A stretch of DNA of 64,000 bases from JBBSHE01 sp038253325 (GTDB lineage: Bacteria > Actinomycetota > Actinomycetes > Propionibacteriales > Nocardioidaceae): contig JBBSHE010000012.1 of NCBI GenBank assembly GCA_038253325.1, positions 1 through 64,000 of the forward strand, in the 5' to 3' direction. Every line of letters begins with the position of its first letter. Positions within the stretch are counted from its first letter, which is position 1. The notes under the pieces were generated by a model. It had not been told where the DNA came from, searched no databases, and was given only the letters and a program-made list of their open reading frames with translations. Shown here one piece after another: positions 33,923 through 41,856 of the stretch. Position numbers and translations under genes: made by a program.

Positions 33923-34744
33923 TCAGCCGGTTGTTGCCGCGGCGGCACGTAGCTTGCCGAGGACGAACGTGTCGATCTGCCCGGATCTGAGCCGCAGTTC
34001 GTAGTTCTCGATGCCCGCCCAGGTGTCGAGGTCGGGCTGTCCGAGCCTCTCGAGCAGCGACTGGACCTCGACGGCAACGTCGCCGTCGAGGGGAATCAGC
34101 GCATCTGGTGCTGGTTCGTCGAAGTACATATGGTGCAGGTCGAGGAGCCGGCCCAGCTCGCCTACGGGGTCGGCATGGTCGTCGACGCGCAGGTCGTACG
34201 CCAGGTCGTCGCCGGGCGTGTACACGCCGGTGGCCGAGACGACGAGCAATGACGCGCTCTGTCTGCCTCGTGAATCGCCACCAGCCGCGTCACCGGCGGC
34301 GAGGGCACCGATCAACCGTTCGGCGAGCGGGAGTCCGTAGCCGTCCACCCAGGCGCGATGCATCTGCTCGACGACCTCTGGGCCGGTCAGGATGTTGCCC
34401 TGGACGGCGACGTCTTGCTCGGCGATGCCGCCCGCCCAGTCGAGGCAGCCGGTTCCCGTGTAGGTCGCGGAGCCTCCGTTGGCGTCGACGACGCCGACCT
34501 GACGCTCCGAGGAGAGGTGGTCTCCGGCGAGCAGCTGGTCGAGGGTCTGTTGGGCGGTGCGGCCGTCGGCGAGCAACTCGAGCCCGTCGCGCTTGTAGAG
34601 CGTGTTGCAAAACGACTGGGTGGCAATCGCGCCGAGCGGCAGTCGGGCCGCCGGAACGACGGCGCCGACGGCCAGAAACTTCGAGGCAACGGCGACACCG
34701 AGGCCGCTCGGGTCCGTCGACCGGCCGACGATCGAGAACGTCAT
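33923..34744 (-). CDS. DUF1028 family protein
   Basis: 273 residues. The N-terminus MTFSIVGRSTDPSGLGVAVA, the following SKFLAVGAVVPAA and the motif GVVDANGGSATYTGTGCLDW are characteristic of DUF1028, a family with an Ntn-hydrolase-like fold often found beside amidases or peptidases. The C-terminal extension from about residue 195 (PVGELGRLLDLHHMYF) is the peptidoglycan-binding-like segment seen in many members. First gene of a two-gene operon with the amidase. Function not established. Confidence 0.88.
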   Translation of the reverse strand: MTFSIVGRSTDPSGLGVAVASKFLAVGAVVPAARLPLGAIATQSFCNTLYKRDGLELLADGRTAQQTLDQLLAGDHLSSERQVGVVDANGGSATYTGTGCLDWAGGIAEQDVAVQGNILTGPEVVEQMHRAWVDGYGLPLAERLIGALAAGDAAGGDSRGRQSASLLVVSATGVYTPGDDLAYDLRVDDHADPVGELGRLLDLHHMYFDEPAPDALIPLDGDVAVEVQSLLERLGQPDLDTWAGIENYELRLRSGQIDTFVLGKLRAAAATTG

Positions 34745-34816
34745 CGCCTCACCGTATCGATCACTGCCGGTCGTCGGCGGCGCCGGCGGGGCTGACCGCG
34801 GCCTTACCTCGCTATC

Positions 34817-34857
34817 GGCTGGGAGTTCGCGCAGTATTACCTCGCGAACTCCCAGCC
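34817..34857. repeat. Dispersed hairpin element, copy B
   Basis: Perfect 15-base arms (GGCTGGGAGTTCGCG and its complement) with loop CAGTATTACCT. It lies 72 bases downstream of the methyltransferase stop and upstream of DUF1028. The preceding segment at 34778-34797 matches 32641-32660 near copy A at 19 of 20 positions (CGGCGCCGRCGGGGCTGACC). Confidence 0.88.
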
Positions 34858-34929
34858 GTATCGCAGGTTGGCGTCGAGCGTCGGCAGTAGGCCGTTCGGA
34901 GCACGTGCGACCTGCTGCCGGCTCGGCAC

Positions 34930-35985
34930 TCAGGGTCGTGCTTCGAAGACCAGGTTGAACGGCGTCTCGGCCGCGCGGCGGAAGCGTGTGAACCCGGCGT
35001 CTGTCACGATGTTGCGGATCGCGGCTTCGCCTGCCTGTGCCCCCAGCGCGTACCCGCCCGGCTGCGAGATCGCGTTCGGCACGCAGAGGAACGTCGAGAA
35101 GCCGTAGTAGACCCGTCCGATTGGATTCAGGTTGTCCTGCACCCGGTCGGCCGCCATCGGCTCGACGATGAGCCAGGTGCCGTCCGCCGCGAGCGCCGAT
35201 CGAATGTGGCGCGCGGTGGACAGCGGGTCACCCATGTCGTGCAAGCAGTCGAACGTCGCGACCAAGTCGAGATCGGAGCCGGTGAACGTGTGGGCCTTGG
35301 CCACCTCGAAGCTCACCCGGTCCAGCACACCGGCGTCGGCGGCGCGCTTGCGCGCCTCCTCGATCGATCGCTCGTGGTAGTCGGACCCGATGAACGTCGA
35401 AGCTGGGTACGCCTCGGCCAGCAGCAGCGTTGACGCACCGTGTCCGCACCCGACATCGGCAACCGAACCGCCGGACGCCAGGCGTTCGCCGACGCCGTCG
35501 AGTGCTGGGATCCACTCGGTCACGAGGTTCGCGAGATAGCCCGGGCGGAAGAACCGCTCGCAGCCGGTGAACACGTCCACGTCGTGCTCGTGCCATCCGA
35601 TGCCTTCACCGGTGCCGAACGCCTCGATCAGGGTCGGCAGGGCACGCAGTGTGCCGAGCGCAAACTCGAACGCCCCCGGCAGGAAGATCGGACCATCTGG
35701 ATCAGTCAGCGCGAAGGCCTGTTCCTCGTTCAAGGAGTACGTCCCTCCCGCGGCGTCGTAGTCGACGTAGTGACCGGCGGCCTGTCCGCGCAACCACTCC
35801 TCGACGTACCGTGCATCGGTTCCGGTGCGCTCCGCGAGTGTGCCCGGACTCGCCGGACCCTTCGCAAGCGCCTTGTACAACCCGAGCCGGTCACCGAGGA
35901 CGATGCTCCCGGCGGCCATCGTGGCGCCGAGGTCCCCGACGAACGCTCCGACGAACTCCATCAACTTGTTCTCGTCAACACTCAT
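34930..35985 (-). CDS. Class I SAM-dependent methyltransferase with N-terminal winged-helix domain
   Basis: 351 residues. The N-terminal dimerisation/winged-helix region (LGLYKALAKGPASPGTLAER, with TDARYVEEWLRGQAAGHYV) is like that of small-molecule O-methyltransferases. The Rossmann part has SAM motif I VADVGCGHGASTLLLAE, motif II-like STFIGSDYHERSI and the LVATFDCLHDMGDP post-I region. Substrate unknown. It is divergent from the hydrolase-glycosyltransferase fusion across 127 bases that carry paired palindromes, so shared control and a common pathway are plausible. Confidence 0.9.
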   Translation of the reverse strand: MSVDENKLMEFVGAFVGDLGATMAAGSIVLGDRLGLYKALAKGPASPGTLAERTGTDARYVEEWLRGQAAGHYVDYDAAGGTYSLNEEQAFALTDPDGPIFLPGAFEFALGTLRALPTLIEAFGTGEGIGWHEHDVDVFTGCERFFRPGYLANLVTEWIPALDGVGERLASGGSVADVGCGHGASTLLLAEAYPASTFIGSDYHERSIEEARKRAADAGVLDRVSFEVAKAHTFTGSDLDLVATFDCLHDMGDPLSTARHIRSALAADGTWLIVEPMAADRVQDNLNPIGRVYYGFSTFLCVPNAISQPGGYALGAQAGEAAIRNIVTDAGFTRFRRAAETPFNLVFEARP

Positions 35986-36052
35986 GTCGATTCCCTTTCT
36001 TCTACGGCCGATCTGGTTCGGCCGACTGACGCGCCAAACGATGCTGTGATTG

Positions 36053-36071
36053 GTTGCAACCGCGTTGCAAC
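36053..36071. promoter_or_regulatory. Paired GTTGCAAC palindromes between divergent genes
   Basis: GTTGCAACCGCGTTGCAAC consists of two copies of a self-complementary octamer with centres 11 bases apart, about one helical turn, so the whole 19 bases is also nearly symmetric. It lies between divergent methyltransferase and fusion-gene starts. It looks like an operator for a dimeric repressor, but no regulator gene is immediately adjacent. Confidence 0.6.
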
Positions 36072-36112
36072 GAACGCCGACAGGCTTCTCGAGAACGCAT
36101 AGGAGGACCACG

Positions 36113-38218
36113 ATGAGAGGCCGCGAACCAGACAAACGTGCGTACGTCGACCGGGACGGCGTGCGGATCGGGTATGAGGTCTTCGGAGCCGGCGAGCCGA
36201 CGGTCATGATGCTCCCGTCGTGGTCGATCGTCCCGTCGCTGGTGTGGAAGGCCCAGGTTCCGTACCTGGCTCGCCACTACCGCGTCGTCACGTTCGACCC
36301 GCGTGGAAACGGTCGCTCGGACCGTCCGACGGACCCCATGGCGTACGCCACCGATGAGTTCATCGGTGACGCGCTTGCCGTCATGGACGCAACCGACACC
36401 GAGCGCGCCGTTTTGGTGGCGTTGTCCCGGGGCAACCAGTACGCGCTGGGCCTGGCGGCCGACCATCCCGAGCGGGTGCTCGCCTGGTTGGCGATCGCCC
36501 CGGCCGTCGGGGGCCTGACGCCACCCGGGCCCGAACGGTTGGACTCGTTGCAGCGGTTCGACGAGGATCTTGGCAGCCCGGAAGGGTGGTACCGCTACAA
36601 CCGGTACTCCTGGCAGCGTGACTATCGGGGCTTCGCCGAGTTCTTCTTCGATGCGCTGCTGCCCGAGCCGTACTCTTCCAAGCAGTGGGACGACGCGGTC
36701 GCCTGGGCCTTGCAGACGACCGGGGAGGTCCTGGTTGCCACCTGGGACGCACCCGATGCGGAGACCAGGACGGTGGAGGACCTGTGTGCGCTCGTACGCT
36801 GTCCCGTCGTCGTTCTCCACGGCACCGCCGACGAGTGCATCCCGCCTGCCGCCGGTGCTCGGCTCGCCGAGCTCACGGGCGGGAAGCTCGTAAGTCTCGA
36901 GGGCGCGGGCCACCTTCCGCAGGCCCGCGAGCCGGTCGTGGTGAACACGACGATCCGTGATCTCGTCGACGCGGTAGCGCCGCCCTCACCGCACGTCGCT
37001 TTCTCGCGCGGGCGGTCGCGTCCGCGGGTCTTGTACCTCAGCTCACCGATCGGGCTGGGTCATGCTCGGCGCGACCTCGCGATCGCGCGTCAGATCCGGG
37101 CCGCGCGCCCGGACGTGGACATCCAATGGCTGACCCAATCGCCGGTGATCGAGTTTCTCCAGCGGTCCGGCGAGGCCGTACACCCGGCTTCGGCACACCT
37201 GGTCAGTGAGTCAGCACACATCGAGAACGAAGCGGGGGACCACGACCTGCACGCATTCCAGGCGATCCGATCGATGGACGAGGTGATGATCGCGAACTTC
37301 ATGGTGTTCAACGACCTGGTCGAGAACGAGCCGTTCGACCTCTGGGTGGGTGACGAGGCATGGGACCTCGACCACTACCTGCACGAGAACCCCAACCTGA
37401 AGCGCGCCCCGTTCGGCTGGCTGACGGATTTCGTGGGCTGGTTGCCGATGGCCGATGGCGGAGACCGAGAGACCTACCTCACCGCCGACTACAACGCCGA
37501 GATGGTCGACCACATCGCGTCCTGGCCGTCCGTGCGCGACATCGGGATCTTCGTCGGTGACCGCGACGACGTGGTGGACGAGCCGCTGGGCCCGGATCTT
37601 CCGACTGTGCGGGCGTGGACCGAGAAGCACTTCGAGTTCTCGGGGTATGTGAGCGGGTTCGAGGAGGGCGAGGTCCCCGACCGAGAGGAGCTCCGGTCGC
37701 GGCTCGGATACGCCGCGGATGAGGTGGTGTGCGTGGTGAGCGTTGGAGGCTCGGGTGTCGGCTTGCCGTTGCTGCACCGCGTTGTCGACTCGATCGGCGC
37801 GGCGCAACGTCACGTGCCGGAGCTCCGGATGGTCGTCGTCACCGGCCCGCGGATCGACCCGGAAACGATTCGACGTCATCCAGGCCTGGACGTCCGTGGA
37901 TTCCTCCCCGACCTTCATCTTCACCATGCCGCGTGTGACATCGGGATCGTGCAGGGCGGGCTCACCACGACGATGGAGCTGACGGCGGCGGGGCGCCCAT
38001 TCCTCTACTTCCCGCTGCGCCACCACTTCGAGCAGCAGATCCATGTGCGCCACCGACTCGACAGGCACGGGGCGGGCCGCTGCATGGACTACGAACAAGC
38101 CGACCCAGACGCGATCGCGGACGCTCTCGTCGACGAGCTGCGGCGCGAGACTCACTACCGCCCGATACGCCCTGGCGGTGCCCTCAGGGCCGCGAGCCAC
38201 CTGGTCGAGCTGCTGTGA
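36113..38218 (+). CDS. Alpha/beta hydrolase fused to a GT-B glycosyltransferase-like domain
   Basis: 701 residues in two domains. Residues 1-290 are an alpha/beta hydrolase: oxyanion/core RVVTFDPRGNGRSDRP, nucleophile S105 in ALSRGNQ (Ala replaces the first Gly of GxSxG), D240 in HGTADECIP, H267 in EGAGHLPQ. Residues about 303-700 are a GT-B fold related to MurG/UDP-glycosyltransferases: LYLSSPIGLGHARRDLAIAR at the start, and a C-terminal donor-site region with VVSVGGSGVG, VRGFLPDLHLHHAACDIGIV, and QGGLTTTMELTAAGRPFLY. AGGAGG lies six bases before the ATG. Substrates unknown. Confidence 0.88.
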   Translation: MRGREPDKRAYVDRDGVRIGYEVFGAGEPTVMMLPSWSIVPSLVWKAQVPYLARHYRVVTFDPRGNGRSDRPTDPMAYATDEFIGDALAVMDATDTERAVLVALSRGNQYALGLAADHPERVLAWLAIAPAVGGLTPPGPERLDSLQRFDEDLGSPEGWYRYNRYSWQRDYRGFAEFFFDALLPEPYSSKQWDDAVAWALQTTGEVLVATWDAPDAETRTVEDLCALVRCPVVVLHGTADECIPPAAGARLAELTGGKLVSLEGAGHLPQAREPVVVNTTIRDLVDAVAPPSPHVAFSRGRSRPRVLYLSSPIGLGHARRDLAIARQIRAARPDVDIQWLTQSPVIEFLQRSGEAVHPASAHLVSESAHIENEAGDHDLHAFQAIRSMDEVMIANFMVFNDLVENEPFDLWVGDEAWDLDHYLHENPNLKRAPFGWLTDFVGWLPMADGGDRETYLTADYNAEMVDHIASWPSVRDIGIFVGDRDDVVDEPLGPDLPTVRAWTEKHFEFSGYVSGFEEGEVPDREELRSRLGYAADEVVCVVSVGGSGVGLPLLHRVVDSIGAAQRHVPELRMVVVTGPRIDPETIRRHPGLDVRGFLPDLHLHHAACDIGIVQGGLTTTMELTAAGRPFLYFPLRHHFEQQIHVRHRLDRHGAGRCMDYEQADPDAIADALVDELRRETHYRPIRPGGALRAASHLVELL

Positions 38219-38939
38219 GCCGGTGCAGCGCCTGCACCTGGCGATGCACCGCCGGCCAGTGCGTCGGGCTCGTCGCGGTGAGCAGCGGTGCGAGCACGTG
38301 CCGCGCACGAGCGCGTTCGCCCCGATCCAACCACGCCCTCGCAACCATCAGATAGGCGTCGGCGCCGATGATCCAGGCGCCACCCGGCGGCGTGGACGTC
38401 GACCCCAGCAACCTGTCTGCCGATGCCAGGATGTCGTCCGAGCCCGTTGCGAGTACCAGCGGGGCCTGGCATCGCAGCAGGTACGCCTCAGGTCCGGCGT
38501 CTCCGGCGCATGCCGCCCCGTCAGCTGCCACTTCGGCCGCCTCGTCGGGGCGGCCGGCCGCCAGCAACGACCCGGCGTAGTAACCGGCGGCGGTCGGGTA
38601 CCACCACGGATGCCGAGTGCCGCCGGTCTTCTCGACGACGAGCTTCCCGTCGGCAAGGGCTCCCGAAAGGTCGTCGTCGAGCCGCGCGACCCATCCTCGA
38701 TGGGCCATGAAGAAGCCCTCGTACGCGGGAAAGCCGGTCTGCGAGTTGATCTCGATCGCGTCCCGGATGCGTTGGCGTGCAGCCGTCCAGTCGCCCATCG
38801 AGAGCTGGACGAACGACGAGTCGAAGACGCACCACTGGAGCAGCCAGGTGGCCTTGGCGTGCCGTAGCCGCGGTTCGAGCTCACGTGTCACGTCGGCCAG
38901 CTCCGCCGAATCGCCGAGGTACCACAAGACGGTCTTCAA
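38184..38939 (-). CDS. TPR-like C-terminal part of a split SARP/BTAD regulator
   Basis: 251 residues of helical repeat sequence (for example LEPRLRHAKATWLLQWCVFD, then GDWTAARQRIRDAIE, and AAGYYAGSLLAAGRPDEAAE), typical of the tetratricopeptide tail of large SARP or LuxR-type ATPase regulators. The only start is a TTG overlapping the upstream stop by four bases. Read in the other frame, the upstream gene continues smoothly as LALDGLKTVLWYLGD, so this is probably the separated tail of one protein. Its end overlaps the convergent fusion gene by 35 bases. Confidence 0.75.
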   Translation of the reverse strand: MKTVLWYLGDSAELADVTRELEPRLRHAKATWLLQWCVFDSSFVQLSMGDWTAARQRIRDAIEINSQTGFPAYEGFFMAHRGWVARLDDDLSGALADGKLVVEKTGGTRHPWWYPTAAGYYAGSLLAAGRPDEAAEVAADGAACAGDAGPEAYLLRCQAPLVLATGSDDILASADRLLGSTSTPPGGAWIIGADAYLMVARAWLDRGERARARHVLAPLLTATSPTHWPAVHRQVQALHRLTAARPGGSRP

Positions 38940-41365
38940 TCCGTCCAGCGCGAGACGACGGCGTCGTCATCACGCGCAGCGCGCGCGCGGCGGACGCCCT
39001 CACGGGCCAGGGTGAGCGCGCTGGCGAGCTGGAGCCGGGTGGTCTCCAGCACAGAGAGGCGACCGTTGAAGTCCGCCTCGGCACGGCGGTCGCCGAGTGT
39101 CTCCGCGAGCGACAAGCCGGTCCGGAGGTTGCTGACCCATTCGTCGACCGGATGGTGCAAGGCGACCGCGGGATCTCCGCCGAGCGCTCGGAGTGCCATC
39201 ATCTCCTGCCGCCGGTCGCCGACCTCTCGCGCCTTCCGAAGGGCCGTCTGGATGTCGTCGAGCGCTGCGGCCCAGTCGGTGAGTGCTTCGTAGGCGCGGG
39301 CGCGGGCAAGGCAGGCGCGGACGAGATCGTCCGGACGGGTACGTTCATCGATCGCGGCGCAGGCCCGGTCGAACAGGGCGACCGCGTCCTCTGCCGCGGA
39401 TCGGTGCATCGCCTGCTCGCCGGCAAGGAGCCAGCCACGGGCTGCCCGAGCCAGATCGCCCGCGGCCTCGGCGTGACGAGCCATCAGTTCTGGCCGGTCG
39501 GCGAGCAGGTTGGCGGCATGGCGGTGGTACGCCGCTCGAACCGGCGTCGGCAGCGACTCGTGAACGACCTCCTGGACGAGATCGTTGGTGAACTCGTAGT
39601 GGTCACCCGTCGGAACGAGCAGCCGCGCCCGCACGAGCTGCTCACAGCGGCGTACCGCACCCAGCTCCGTGTCCTCGAGCAAGCCCGCGAGGAGCGCAGG
39701 CTCCACTCCGGCCCCGAGCACGGAAGCAGCGCCGACGACCCGACTGAGCTCGTCGCCCGTGCGCCTGACCCGGGCCCGGATCGCCTGTGCGAGCGACGAC
39801 GGGATCCCGGGCTCCCCGGACGCCATCGCGCGTAGCGTCTCGACGACGCTGAGCGGATGCCCACGCGTCCGGGAGACGATCAGATTGGCATGCTCGGCCG
39901 ACCCGGCCGCGGCCACCATCGCGGCCACCGCGGATGGTGGCAGCGGCCCGAGGTCGACTCGGACCGCGACGTCGGCGAGTCGAGCGGCCGCCACGTCGTC
40001 CTCGGCCCGGACCGCGGCGACGATGAGGACCCGGCTCGGTCCGAGATGGCGACGCAGGAAGGCCAGCAGGTCGATCGTCGCCGCACCCGCCTCGTGGAGG
40101 TCGTCGAACGCCAGCAGCAGCGGGTTGCGCCGCGCCAGGGAGTGGACGATGAGTGCGACGGCGTCGTACGCACGCCGTCGCTCGACCTCGGGCGGACCGG
40201 AACGAAGCCCGCCTACGCCGAGCGCCTCTTGGAGGTCCGGAATCATCGCCACGACGGCATCGGCATGGTTCCCGACGAGCTCCGACAGCTCCCCGGGAGC
40301 CATCCGCAGGAGGACTGGGCGCAGGAGGTCGACCATCGGTTGCAGGAACAGCGAGCGCTCAGCCGGGTGACAACGCACCGTCAGTGCCGTCCCGCCGGTT
40401 TCCTCGATGATCCGGACTATTTCGGTGAGCAGCCTGGTCTTGCCGATCCCAGCCTCGCCGGCGACGACGACCAGCTGGGGGTGGCTCGAGACTGCGTTGG
40501 ACCAGGCGTCCGCGATCCGGGCCAGGTCCTCGTTGCGGCCGACGATCGCCGGGGGCGGACGGGGCCGCACGGAGGTGGCTTGACCGTCCTCGCCCAGCGG
40601 TTGCCCGCGGAGCAGCGCAAGATGAAGGGCGGCGGTCTCGGTGTCCGGGTCGGTACCGAGCTCGTCCCGTAGGAGTACGACCAGGTCTGCGAAGGCGTCC
40701 AGGGCAGCCGCCGTGTTCCCCTCCGCGGCGAGCGAACGCATCAGGTCGCGCCGGGCTTGTTCATCGAGCGGATCGGCGTCCACCGCCTGCTCGGCCAGTC
40801 GGTGCGCGGTCGGGTCGTCCCCGATCGCGCGCGCGGCCTGGGACCCGACATGACGCGCGTGTCGACGTACCCGGTCAGCGTGAAGTCGGGCGGGCTCGGG
40901 CCACTCGGCGTCGGGTTGGTCATCGAGCAGACGGCCGGCTCCCAGCAACTCGAGCGCCCGGCACGCCGCTGCCACGGCCAGCGCCGGCTCGCGACGGCGC
41001 CAACGGTCGGATGCCTCCTCGGCGAGCCGGTCGGCCTGGTCGAGGTCCGTCGTCCACGCCCCGCCGGACAGCAGTCCATATGCGCCCCGGCGACCCGACA
41101 CAACCCCGTCGCCGAGTACCCTCCGCAGCCGGCTGACCAGGATCGCCACGCCGGCGTCTGGGTCAGCCGGCGGGTGCTCGCCCCAGACCACGTCGACGAT
41201 GCGGTCGTTCGGGACCAGATGACCGCGCTCGACGGCAAGGAGCGCCAGCAGCAGCCGGGCCTTGCGGCTGCCGAGCATCCGATCCGACAGGCCGACGCCC
41301 GCGCGTTCGACCACGAGCTGGCCGGACAAGCGGATCCTGACTCGACCGTCAACGGCGTTCGTCAC
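38936..41365 (-). CDS. SARP-type regulator: winged helix, BTAD and AAA/NACHT-like ATPase
   Basis: 809 residues. An N-terminal OmpR-like DNA-binding domain (about 8-100, LLLALLAVERGHLVPNDRIV), the bacterial transcriptional activation domain (about 105-255, ending LLRDELGTDPDTETAALHLA), and a P-loop ATPase with Walker A VVVAGEAGIGKTRLL (303-310) and Walker B-like PLLLAFDDLHEAG. TPR-like helices fill the end. Such proteins activate secondary-metabolite or stress genes. The frame stops just where homologous layout would continue into the next ORF, suggesting a frameshift near 38945-38970. A real split with translational coupling is the alternative. Confidence 0.85.
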   Translation of the reverse strand: MTNAVDGRVRIRLSGQLVVERAGVGLSDRMLGSRKARLLLALLAVERGHLVPNDRIVDVVWGEHPPADPDAGVAILVSRLRRVLGDGVVSGRRGAYGLLSGGAWTTDLDQADRLAEEASDRWRRREPALAVAAACRALELLGAGRLLDDQPDAEWPEPARLHADRVRRHARHVGSQAARAIGDDPTAHRLAEQAVDADPLDEQARRDLMRSLAAEGNTAAALDAFADLVVLLRDELGTDPDTETAALHLALLRGQPLGEDGQATSVRPRPPPAIVGRNEDLARIADAWSNAVSSHPQLVVVAGEAGIGKTRLLTEIVRIIEETGGTALTVRCHPAERSLFLQPMVDLLRPVLLRMAPGELSELVGNHADAVVAMIPDLQEALGVGGLRSGPPEVERRRAYDAVALIVHSLARRNPLLLAFDDLHEAGAATIDLLAFLRRHLGPSRVLIVAAVRAEDDVAAARLADVAVRVDLGPLPPSAVAAMVAAAGSAEHANLIVSRTRGHPLSVVETLRAMASGEPGIPSSLAQAIRARVRRTGDELSRVVGAASVLGAGVEPALLAGLLEDTELGAVRRCEQLVRARLLVPTGDHYEFTNDLVQEVVHESLPTPVRAAYHRHAANLLADRPELMARHAEAAGDLARAARGWLLAGEQAMHRSAAEDAVALFDRACAAIDERTRPDDLVRACLARARAYEALTDWAAALDDIQTALRKAREVGDRRQEMMALRALGGDPAVALHHPVDEWVSNLRTGLSLAETLGDRRAEADFNGRLSVLETTRLQLASALTLAREGVRRARAARDDDAVVSRWTD

Positions 41366-41433
41366 TCGCTCCTCGGTTGGATGTCACCAGGACGCGGCCG
41401 CCTATTCTCTCGTGATCTGCTGCGCCACCGCTC

Positions 41434-41467
41434 ACGACGGACAACGCTGGCTGATGCGGCACTAGCG
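41434..41467. repeat. Second copy of the dispersed 34-base repeat
   Basis: Matches 8821-8854 at 30 of 34 positions, sharing ACGACGG at the left and GCGGCACTAGCG at the right. Here the repeat is enclosed by CTCACG and CGTGAG, so it can form a stem. It lies 68 bases upstream of the SARP regulator start, and its role is unknown. Confidence 0.7.
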
Positions 41468-41558
41468 TGAGTATCCCGCTGTGGGACGGGGTCGACGGGA
41501 GAACCTCTGAAGCGGTGGCCCCAGGAGCCCGGCTCCAGATCAGGCCGGGCGGCCTCCC

Positions 41559-41613
41559 GCGCTACGGCTGGGAGCTCGCGAACTATTACTGCGCGAACTC
41601 CCAGCCATAGCGC
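41559..41613. repeat. Dispersed hairpin element, copy C
   Basis: Core arms 41566-41580 and 41592-41606 (one C/A mismatch) with loop AACTATTACTG. The outer bases GCGCTA and TAGCGC extend the palindrome to 55 bases. Its downstream flank (TAGCGCAGTCGGCGTCG) resembles that of copy B. It begins 29 bases downstream of the stop of the small membrane protein gene at 41635. Confidence 0.85.
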
Positions 41614-41634
41614 AGTCGGCGTCGGGTGACGGCG

Positions 41635-41856
41635 TCAGCCGCGGCGCGCGGCGCGAGCAGCCAGGACCAACGAGCCACCGAGGACGGCCAGAACCACGAC
41701 CGGAGCGACCCACCACGCGGGAAGGTCGTCGTGCGCCACCAGGGCGGTCGCCGAGAGCGCGACAACGACTCCGACCGCGACCCGCCAATCGTCTCCGACG
41801 ACGAAGTCCCACCAAAACGCTCCGAAACCGCGCAACCGGCGGCCCCAGGTGCTCAC
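41635..41856 (-). CDS. Small two-helix membrane protein, unknown function
   Basis: 73 residues: a basic N-terminus (MSTWGRRLRGFGAFWWDFVV), two hydrophobic helices (about 26-42 and 48-66, the second AWWVAPVVVLAVLGGSLVLA), and a short basic tail. No family is recognised. The ATG overlaps the stop of the upstream COG4280 gene by four bases, so it is likely co-translated with it and may be an accessory subunit. That relationship is inferred from gene order alone. Confidence 0.7.
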   Translation of the reverse strand: MSTWGRRLRGFGAFWWDFVVGDDWRVAVGVVVALSATALVAHDDLPAWWVAPVVVLAVLGGSLVLAARAARRG

